The notes below the pieces were generated by a model. The model made no database searches. It worked only from the letters and a program-made list of their open reading frames with translations, and had not been told where the DNA came from. A stretch of DNA of 64,000 bases, from assembly GCA_036556695.1 (NCBI GenBank), contig DATBIY010000013.1:1-64000 (forward strand), given 5' to 3'. Both the position numbers and the translations under genes were made by a program. Of this stretch, positions 58,565 through 64,000 are shown in pieces. Position 1 is the stretch's first letter, and the number at the start of each line of letters is the position of its first letter. This DNA comes from DASSCW01 sp036556695. GTDB lineage: Bacteria > Chloroflexota > Limnocylindria > QHBO01.

Positions 58565-59278
58565 GTGTCCGTCCGCGACGCCTGGGAAGAGGAGGCCGCC
58601 AACTGGCTGGCCTGGGCACGGACTCCCGGGCACGACAGCTATTGGCGATTCCACCGCGACCGCTTCCTGGCGCTGCTGTCGCCGCCACCGACGCGACTCC
58701 TGGACGTCGGCTGTGGCGAGGGTCGCCTGCCGCGCGACCTGAAGAGCGCCGGCTACGAGGTGGTCGGCATCGACGGCTCGTCGACGTTGGTCCAGCACGC
58801 ACTGGCCGCGGACCCGGGCGGCGACTACAGGGTGGCCGATGCGGCCGCGCTGCCCTTCGAGGACGGCACGTTCCCGCTCGTCACGGCCTTCATGTCGCTG
58901 CATGACATCGATGACGCCGCGGGAGCGCTCGCCGAGATGGCGCGTGTCCTGCAACCGGGCGGCAGCCTGTGCATGGCGATGGTGCACCCCATCAACTCAG
59001 CGGGCGCCTTTGAGGACGACGAAGCGGATGCGCCATTCGTCATCCGTGACTCGTACTTCGAGGAGCGCCGGTATGCCGATTCGGTCGAGCGCGACGGCCT
59101 GCAGATGACCTTCACCAGCTACCACCGACCGCTGCAGGCTTACACCGCCTGGCTGGAAGCGGCCGGCATGACCATCCGACAGATCGTGGAGGTCGAGGAC
59201 AGCACCGCGCCAGCCGGTTCGCGGTGGCAGCGCATTCCGCTCTTCATCCACCTGCGAGCAACGAAGGACGCGGGGTGA
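58565..59278 (+). CDS. SAM-dependent methyltransferase
   Basis: A 237-residue class I methyltransferase of the UbiE/SmtA type: L-L-D-V-G-C-G-E-G-R-L motif I, V-V-G-I-D-G-S motif II, F-P-L-V-T-A-F-M-S-L-H-D-I-D motif IV and R-V-L-Q-P-G-G-S. GTG start 4 nt after ruvB. Substrate unknown. Confidence 0.88.
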   Translation: MSVRDAWEEEAANWLAWARTPGHDSYWRFHRDRFLALLSPPPTRLLDVGCGEGRLPRDLKSAGYEVVGIDGSSTLVQHALAADPGGDYRVADAAALPFEDGTFPLVTAFMSLHDIDDAAGALAEMARVLQPGGSLCMAMVHPINSAGAFEDDEADAPFVIRDSYFEERRYADSVERDGLQMTFTSYHRPLQAYTAWLEAAGMTIRQIVEVEDSTAPAGSRWQRIPLFIHLRATKDAG

Positions 59279-59490
59279 GCCCGGAGATCGGGCGGGTGCT
59301 GCTGCTCATCGGCGTCGTGCTGGTGGTCGTCGGCGGCCTGGCCGCGCTGGGGGTGAAGCTGCCGTTCGGGCGGCTGCCTGGCGACATCGCCATTGAAGGC
59401 GAGCGCGGCGGCATCTACATCCCGCTGGGCACGATGCTCGTCATCTCGCTCGTGCTGACCATCCTGGCCAACTTCTTCCTGCGACGCTGA
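59275..59490 (+). CDS. DUF2905 membrane protein
   Basis: A 71-residue protein with two hydrophobic segments around a conserved loop L-P-F-G-R-L-P-G-D-I-A-I-E-G-E, the DUF2905 signature. This small protein often lies in ruvB-queA neighbourhoods. GTG start in the methyltransferase stop (GTGA). Confidence 0.88.
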   Translation: MSPEIGRVLLLIGVVLVVVGGLAALGVKLPFGRLPGDIAIEGERGGIYIPLGTMLVISLVLTILANFFLRR

Positions 59491-59519
59491 CGCGCCCGGC
59501 GAGCCTTTCCTGACGAAGA

Positions 59520-59690
59520 TTCCCGCCCTACGGGACTACCGACGAAGAAGGGCCGAATTCGGGCCTAAGACGGCTGCAACCTGGTCGAATTTCCCGTCCC
59601 GCGAGAATCGGCAATGAGAAGGGCCGGCTTCCTGTTCGTTGCTTCCACCCCACGGGAATCGGCGGCAGCGAAGCGGGCACGAGAGCCCCG
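59520..59690. repeat. Three diverged hairpin repeats upstream of the purine permease
   Basis: Three related units begin TTCCCGCCCTACGGGA (59520), TTCCCGTCCCGCGAGA (59591) and TTCCACCCCACGGGAA (59643). Each is an imperfect inverted repeat, and each is followed 9-15 nt later by a GAAGAAGGGCC-like segment. Spacings are 71 and 52 nt. The rest of the gap (59491-59802) holds no gene; it does not contain the conserved core of a purine riboswitch. Confidence 0.65.
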
Positions 59691-59727
59691 CGCGCGAAAG
59701 ACCTAGCCCAGCGCGTCTTCTCCGGGG

Positions 59728-59774
59728 TAGGATCGCGCCGACCGCGTCCCCCCAAGGCATAGGCGCGGGGGACG
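59728..59774 (+). promoter_or_regulatory. Promoter and leader hairpin of the purine permease
   Basis: TAGGAT (59728-59733) is a -10 candidate. It is followed by a perfect 8-bp hairpin, CGTCCCCC (59745-59752) with GGGGGACG (59767-59774), just ahead of the ribosome-binding region. The stem could block or shape initiation. Confidence 0.5.
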
Positions 59775-59802
59775 GGTCCGGAGGATGGAGGGCTTGTCAA
59801 TC

Positions 59803-61119
59803 GTGGAGGAATTCTTCCACCTGCGCGAACGGGGGACGACCGTCGGCACCGAGATCAAGGCCGGCGTAACCACCTTCATGGTGATGGTCTACATCGTCGC
59901 CGTGAACCCGCTGATCCTGAGCGCCGCGGGGATCGACGTCGGCGCTGCCGCTGCGGCCACCGCCCTGACCGCGGGCGTGATGACCATCCTGATGGGAGTG
60001 ATCGGCAACGTGCCGATCGCCATCGCCGCGGGGCTGGGCATCAACGGCATCGTCGCCTTCGGCCTGGTGATCGGGGCGGGGCTGACGCCGGCTGGTGCCA
60101 TGGCCGTCATCGTGATGGAAGGCGTGGTCATCACCCTGCTGGTCCTGATCGGCCTGCGGGAGGCGGTGATGAACGCGGTGCCGCTCAGCCTGAAACGAGC
60201 CATCGCCGTCGGCATCGGCCTGTTCATCCTGTTCATCGGCTTCTTCGATGGCAGCCTGATCACCGCCGGCCAGGGGACGCCGGTCCAGTTCGTATTCCCG
60301 AATTCGCCAGAGGCTTCGGTCACGATCATCGGCCTGGCGATCACCATCATCCTGTTCGTGCGCAAGGTGCCGGCGGCGCTGCTGATCAGCATCGTGCTGA
60401 CCAGCGTGGTTGCCTTCATCCTGGGCGTCGGCAAGTTCCCCGAGCAGGGGCTGTCGGTCGCGCCGGACTTCAGCACCATCGGCAACCTGGACTTCTCGAA
60501 CGTCTTCAGCCACCTCGGCCTGGTGGCCGCGCTGCTGACGATCTTCACCATCATGCTGGCCGACTTCTTCGACACGATGGGCACGGCCACGGCCATCACC
60601 GAGCAGGCCGGGCTGACAACCGAGAAGGGCGAGGTGCCGGGCATCGGCCGCATCCTGTTGGTCGACTCGGTCGCTGCCGTGGCCGGCGGAGCAGCCGGCA
60701 TCAGCTCGAACACCAGCTACATCGAGAGCGCCGCCGGCGTCGCGGAGGGCGGCCGCACCGGCCTGACTTCGGTCGTCGTGGGCCTGCTCTTCCTGGTGAT
60801 GGTGTTCCTGTCACCGCTGGTCGAGCTCATCCCGCTGCAGGCCACGGCCCCGGTGCTCATCGTGGTCGGCTACCTCATGGCCACCCTGATCAAGGACATC
60901 GACTTCACCGACGTCGAGGAAGGCCTGCCGGCACTCTTCGGCGTGATCCTGATGCCGATCACCTTCAGCATCACGGTGGGCATCGGCGCCGCCTTCATCA
61001 GCTACGTGCTCATCAAGGTAGTGCGCGGCAAGATCGATGAGATCCACCTGCTGATGTGGGTCACCGCCATCGCCTTTGCCGTGTATTTCGCGCAGACCTG
61101 GCTGAACCAGGTCCTGTAG
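59803..61119 (+). CDS. NCS2 family guanine/hypoxanthine-type permease (AzgA/PbuG group)
   Basis: A 438-residue permease with 12-14 hydrophobic segments. E-E-F-F-H-L-R-E-R-G-T-T-V-G-T-E-I-K-A-G-V-T-T-F aligns with the typical N-terminus of AzgA/PbuG proteins, N-P-L-I-L-S follows, and F-F-D-T-M-G-T is the conserved substrate-site motif; S-S-N-T-S-Y-I-E-S-A-A-G-V is also diagnostic. GTG at 59803 with GGAGGG 10 nt upstream suits the family N-terminus better than the ATG at 59785. Imports purine bases that would feed the catabolic genes upstream. Confidence 0.92.
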   Translation: MEEFFHLRERGTTVGTEIKAGVTTFMVMVYIVAVNPLILSAAGIDVGAAAAATALTAGVMTILMGVIGNVPIAIAAGLGINGIVAFGLVIGAGLTPAGAMAVIVMEGVVITLLVLIGLREAVMNAVPLSLKRAIAVGIGLFILFIGFFDGSLITAGQGTPVQFVFPNSPEASVTIIGLAITIILFVRKVPAALLISIVLTSVVAFILGVGKFPEQGLSVAPDFSTIGNLDFSNVFSHLGLVAALLTIFTIMLADFFDTMGTATAITEQAGLTTEKGEVPGIGRILLVDSVAAVAGGAAGISSNTSYIESAAGVAEGGRTGLTSVVVGLLFLVMVFLSPLVELIPLQATAPVLIVVGYLMATLIKDIDFTDVEEGLPALFGVILMPITFSITVGIGAAFISYVLIKVVRGKIDEIHLLMWVTAIAFAVYFAQTWLNQVL

Positions 61120-61136
61120 CGCCGATATCTCTCATG

Positions 61137-61166
61137 GCGCCCGGCCGGATCCGTCCGGCCGGGCGC
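61137..61166. terminator. Terminator hairpin after the purine permease
   Basis: A perfect 13-bp stem GCGCCCGGCCGGA (61137-61149) with TCCGGCCGGGCGC (61154-61166), 4-nt loop. The following TAGTCT may double as the queA -10 box. Confidence 0.75.
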
Positions 61167-61183
61167 TAGTCTTGCCGGCATCC

Positions 61184-62266
61184 ATGAGCGATCCACCGTC
61201 CTCGCCGCGCCTGCGCGTCGGCGACTTCGACTACCGGCTGCCGGAATCTGCCATTGCCCAGGTCCCCGCCGAGCCGCGGGATGCCTCGCGCCTGCTGGTG
61301 CTCGATCGGGCACGCTCACGTCCGGGCAGGCCGCACCTGACGCACCGCATCTTCCGGGAGCTGGGGGAGGAGCTGCGCAGCGGCGACCTGCTGGTCACGA
61401 ACGACTCGAAGGTCATCGCCGCGCGGCTGCCGGCGCGACGCGATACCGGCGGGACCGCCGAGGTGCTGGTCCTGCGCCCGACGGCCCAGGACGCCGGCCG
61501 CTGGGAGGCGCTGCTGCGGCCATCGCGACGGATCGAGGTGGGCGACCGGCTGACCCTGCGCTCCGGCGACGTGCTCGAGGTGGGGGAGCGGCTGGGCTCC
61601 GGCACCCGCGCGGTGCGCTTCGCCCGCGACCCGCTGGCCGTGATCGCGGCGGCGGGCGAGATGCCGCTGCCGCCCTACATCCGCAGCCGATCCAGCGCCG
61701 CCGAGCGCTACCAGACCGTCTATGCCGAGCCGCCGGGCTCCGCCGCCGCGCCGACTGCCGGGCTGCACTTCACCCCGGAGCTGCTCCACGCGCTCCTGCA
61801 GCAGGGCGTGCGCCGCGCGGCGGTCACCCTGCACGTCGGGCTCGACACCTTCCGTCCGCTGGAAGGCGAGTTCGTCGAGGAGCACGCGATCCACCGCGAG
61901 TGGTACGACATCCCGTTGTCGACGCGTCGCGCCATGGCGTCGACGCGCCGGCGTGGCGGCCGGGTGGTGGCCGTCGGCACGACGACGGTGCGCACCCTCG
62001 AGACCCGAGCGCACGGCGGTCCGGCGGCTGGCTGGAGCGGCCTGTACATCACGCCGCCGTACCCATTCGCGGCCATCGATGCGCTGGTGACCAACTTCCA
62101 CCTGCCGCGCAGCTCATTGCTGCTGCTGGTCACCGCCTGGGTGCAGCACGGCATGCGCGGCGCGGACGCGTACGCGGCGCGCGACACGCTGCTGGCCGCG
62201 TACCGCACGGCGTTGGACGAGGGCTATCGGTTCTTCAGCTTCGGCGACGCGATGCTGATCGTCTGA
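61184..62266 (+). CDS. queA: S-adenosylmethionine:tRNA ribosyltransferase-isomerase QueA
   Basis: A 360-residue enzyme of queuosine synthesis that adds the epoxycyclopentanediol precursor to preQ1-tRNA. F-D-Y-R-L-P-E-S-A-I-A-Q, L-L-V-T-N-D-S-K-V-I-A-A-R, P-T-A-G-L-H-F-T and L-V-T-N-F-H-L-P-R-S-S-L-L are signatures. ATG at 61184 is preferred over an upstream TTG (61172) that would sit on the TAGTCT box. Confidence 0.95.
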   Translation: MSDPPSSPRLRVGDFDYRLPESAIAQVPAEPRDASRLLVLDRARSRPGRPHLTHRIFRELGEELRSGDLLVTNDSKVIAARLPARRDTGGTAEVLVLRPTAQDAGRWEALLRPSRRIEVGDRLTLRSGDVLEVGERLGSGTRAVRFARDPLAVIAAAGEMPLPPYIRSRSSAAERYQTVYAEPPGSAAAPTAGLHFTPELLHALLQQGVRRAAVTLHVGLDTFRPLEGEFVEEHAIHREWYDIPLSTRRAMASTRRRGGRVVAVGTTTVRTLETRAHGGPAAGWSGLYITPPYPFAAIDALVTNFHLPRSSLLLLVTAWVQHGMRGADAYAARDTLLAAYRTALDEGYRFFSFGDAMLIV

Positions 62267-62286
62267 GCCGGCTCAGGCGGATGGGC

Positions 62287-62976
62287 TCAGGCTTCCGGCT
62301 CGCGGAGGCCAAGCCGCCGTTCCACCGCGGCGAGCGTCTCCTCGGGTCGGCGGCCGACCGGCGCCGGCTGGCGTGGCTCGACGGGAGGCGCATCGCTGTT
62401 GGTGCCGGAGGTGGCCGGTGCCGTGGGCTGAGCCGGCGGCGCAGGCTGCGGCGGTCGCGCCACCGGGCGGTTGGCACGGGCTGCCTCGGCCGCCGCGGAG
62501 GAGCGTCCCAGGAACGCCGGAACCGGGTCGTCGGACTGGTGCTGCGCCTGGGCGGCCGCGGAGGGCTCGGCCATCACCGAGCAGGCGGCGGCGAACTCGG
62601 CCAGCGCACGGCCCAGTTCGGGGGTATCGGCCATGGTATCCAGTGCGGGACGAGCGAGGCGGAGGCGCCATCGGCTCTGGTGCTCATGCGCCCACAGGCG
62701 GAAGGTCTCGCCGCGCAGATCCACGCCGCGAACCGAGGTCCAGGGGTAGAGCCGCACGCTCAGCGAGAAGCGGGCCGTGGAGCCGTGCGGGGCGTACCAG
62801 GAGTCGAGCAGCCCGACCTCGCTGGCCACCAGGATGCGGCGCTCGTCGTCCTGGCCACTGGCCGCCATGGCGTAGACCGCGAAGTCGTCTGCACCCAGCG
62901 TCTCGAGGTGCAGACGCACCCACTCGCGGACCTCGTCATTGAGATAGGGGTTTCGCGGCCAGTCCGCCAGTCGCAA
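62287..62976 (-). CDS. Hypothetical protein with Pro/Ala-rich tail
   Basis: A 229-residue protein. The first 130 residues look folded (P-R-N-P-Y-L-N-D-E-V-R-E-W-V, R-F-S-L-S-V-R-L-Y-P-W-T-S-V, F-R-L-W-A-H-E-H), possibly a PH-like beta domain. The rest is low-complexity Pro/Ala/Gln. No family recognised. A TTG start (62976) is supported by GGAGGAGG ending 7 nt upstream; no ATG or better start precedes it. Lies between queA and tgt in opposite orientation. Confidence 0.6.
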   Translation of the reverse strand: MRLADWPRNPYLNDEVREWVRLHLETLGADDFAVYAMAASGQDDERRILVASEVGLLDSWYAPHGSTARFSLSVRLYPWTSVRGVDLRGETFRLWAHEHQSRWRLRLARPALDTMADTPELGRALAEFAAACSVMAEPSAAAQAQHQSDDPVPAFLGRSSAAAEAARANRPVARPPQPAPPAQPTAPATSGTNSDAPPVEPRQPAPVGRRPEETLAAVERRLGLREPEA

Positions 62977-63005
62977 TGCCGGTCCTCCTCCGTGCAGCAC
63001 TGCGT

Positions 63006-63015
63006 AGCCTATCCT
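63006..63015. promoter_or_regulatory. Overlapping divergent -10 boxes (hypothetical / tgt)
   Basis: Minus-strand TAGGCT (63011-63006) faces the hypothetical gene; plus-strand TATCCT (63010-63015) lies exactly 6 nt before the ATG of the tgt leader mini-ORF. Confidence 0.55.
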
Positions 63016-63021
63016 CTCGCG

Positions 63022-63045
63022 ATGCCGACGGCCAGAGGGCGCTAG
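63022..63045 (+). CDS. Seven-codon leaderless mini-ORF ahead of tgt
   Basis: ATG at 63022, 6 nt after TATCCT, encodes M-P-T-A-R-G-R and stops at TAG (63043-63045). It is in the same frame as tgt, whose TTG follows one codon later. Probably drives coupled re-initiation on tgt, or reports a recent amber mutation or read error in the tgt N-terminus. Confidence 0.4.
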   Translation: MPTARGR

Positions 63046-63048
63046 AAA

Positions 63049-64000
63049 TTGGGCGCAATCTCGTTCACCGCGCGCGCCACGCGGATCGGCTCCGCGCGGC
63101 TGGGGCGGCTGGAGACCCCGCACGGACCGGTCGACACGCCGCAGTTCATGCCGGTCGGCACCCAGGCCACGGTCAAGTCGCTGACCCCCGGCGACCTGCG
63201 CGCGGCGGGCACGCAGATGATCCTGGGCAACACCTACCATCTCTCCCTGCGGCCCGGGCACGAGCGCATCGCGCGGCTGGGCGGGCTGCACCGCTTCATG
63301 GCCTGGGATGGACCGATCCTGACCGATTCCGGCGGCTTCCAGGTCTTCAGCCTGGCCCACATGACCCGTGTCGACGATGACGGCGTGACCTTCGCCAGTC
63401 ACCTGGACGGCTCACCGCAGCGCTTGACACCGGAGCGCTCGATGGAGATTCAGGCCGCGCTGGGCAGCGACGTGGCCATGGCGTTCGACCAGCTCGTGGA
63501 TCCCACCCTGCCCGCCGAGAAGGTCCGCGAGGCGATGGAGCGCACCCACCTGTGGGCCGAGCGCTCGCTGGCCGCTCACCGTGGCAGCGGCCAGGCTGGG
63601 AGTCAGGCGCTGTTCGGCATCATCCAGGGCGGGATCGACCCCGAGCTGCGCCGCGAGAGCACGACCCGCATCGTTGGCCTCGGCTTCGACGGCATCGCGG
63701 TCGGGGGCCTGTCGGTGGGGGAGTCGAAGGCCGAGATGGCGGCCACCCTGGACGTCGTCGCGGAGGCGCTGGGCGATGATCCGCGGCCGCGTTACCTGAT
63801 GGGCGTCGGCTCGCCGCTTGACTTCTTCACGGCGGTGGAGCGCGGAATCGACCTGTTCGACTGCGTCCTGCCCACCCGCGTGGCCCGCAACGGCCAGGTC
63901 TGGACCGATGAGGGGCGCCTCAACCTGCGCAACGCGCGCTTTCTGGACGACCCTGCGCCGCTCGACGCCCGGTGCCACTGCGAGACCTGCCAGAACCATT
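63049..64000 (+). CDS. tgt: tRNA-guanine transglycosylase (3' end cut by window edge)
   Basis: 317 codons are present. The enzyme exchanges G34 for preQ1 in tRNA, the step before QueA. F-M-P-V-G-T-Q-A-T-V-K, T-D-S-G-G-F-Q-V-F (catalytic Asp), F-D-C-V-L-P-T-R (nucleophile Asp) and the start of the zinc site C-H-C-E-T-C are seen. The family N-terminus (I-S-F-T-A-R-A-T) leaves TTG at 63049 as the first possible start after the TAG at 63043; an AGAGGG about 9 nt upstream is a weak SD. Confidence 0.93.
   Translation, partial: MGAISFTARATRIGSARLGRLETPHGPVDTPQFMPVGTQATVKSLTPGDLRAAGTQMILGNTYHLSLRPGHERIARLGGLHRFMAWDGPILTDSGGFQVFSLAHMTRVDDDGVTFASHLDGSPQRLTPERSMEIQAALGSDVAMAFDQLVDPTLPAEKVREAMERTHLWAERSLAAHRGSGQAGSQALFGIIQGGIDPELRRESTTRIVGLGFDGIAVGGLSVGESKAEMAATLDVVAEALGDDPRPRYLMGVGSPLDFFTAVERGIDLFDCVLPTRVARNGQVWTDEGRLNLRNARFLDDPAPLDARCHCETCQNH

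Noticed and set aside
59528..59800. Minus-strand frame of 90 codons in the permease promoter region
   Set aside because: Translation is Pro/Arg/Ser-rich, coincides with the hairpin repeats and has no SD or -10 box.
59491..59802. Purine riboswitch upstream of the permease
   Set aside because: The conserved junction and loop sequences of purine riboswitches (TATA stem base, GGTC-type core) are not present.
63043..63045. Amber read-through or pyrrolysine/selenocysteine-like recoding in tgt
   Set aside because: The codon lies before the conserved family N-terminus, and a TTG start right after it suffices; no recoding element seen.

Overview
The window is one contiguous piece of a very GC-rich bacterial chromosome with dense gene packing. 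Many neighbouring genes overlap by ATGA, GTGA or TGATG, and some convergent genes share stop codons. No rRNA, tRNA, insertion sequence, prophage or CRISPR array was seen. The gene content (thrS-infC-rpmI-rplT-pheST, mutS2, a TGS-less threonyl-tRNA synthetase, phenylacetyl-CoA epoxidase genes, many VOC, DUF72 and DUF4112-type proteins, abundant molybdo-enzymes) fits an uncultured-type soil or freshwater Chloroflexota lineage, possibly Limnocylindria-like. That assignment is inference only; an actinobacterial relative is not excluded.

Layout. 1-9.3 kb: partial pirin, ChaB, a polar amino-acid ABC transporter, two VOC proteins, a GH26-like hydrolase, a zinc metallopeptidase, DUF4112 and DUF72 proteins, a tiny Cys-rich protein and a secreted protein. 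9.3-16.3 kb: a large cyclase/ATPase/TPR regulator, an alpha/beta hydrolase, a membrane-anchored sulfite-oxidase-fold molybdoenzyme, a lipid kinase and two small proteins. 16.3-18.9 kb: paaABCD without paaE. 18.9-29.8 kb: translation block thrS, VOC, infC-rpmI-rplT, pheS-pheT, then cvpA, a 3-methyladenine glycosylase and mutS2. 29.8-38 kb: class A PBP, tyrS, an EF-G paralogue, PAS and MBL-fold proteins. 38-40.1 kb: yebC-ruvC-ruvA. 40.1-57.5 kb: a purine-catabolism region. 57.5-64 kb: ruvB, a methyltransferase, DUF2905, an NCS2 purine permease, queA and the start of tgt.

How it works together. The stretch between ruvA and ruvB separates a normally compact yebC-ruvC-ruvA-ruvB-queA-tgt neighbourhood. 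It encodes a likely purine-salvage-to-catabolism route: a three-subunit xanthine dehydrogenase-type molybdenum hydroxylase with a MocA-like cofactor cytidylyltransferase, then uricase, HIU hydrolase and OHCU decarboxylase (fused to a GNAT domain), and a cyclic amidohydrolase of the dihydropyrimidinase/allantoinase family. Malate synthase could consume glyoxylate, and a guanine/hypoxanthine-type permease lies just beyond ruvB. No allantoate or ureidoglycolate enzymes and no isocitrate lyase are present in the window.

A window-wide signal is a TAnnnT-type -10 box placed about 6-8 nt before ATG or GTG start codons, usually with no Shine-Dalgarno sequence. This indicates that leaderless transcription is common in this organism. 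Genes with leaders, in contrast, carry clear SD sequences. infC appears to use an AUA start codon behind a strong SD, and tgt a UUG start behind a seven-codon leaderless mini-ORF.
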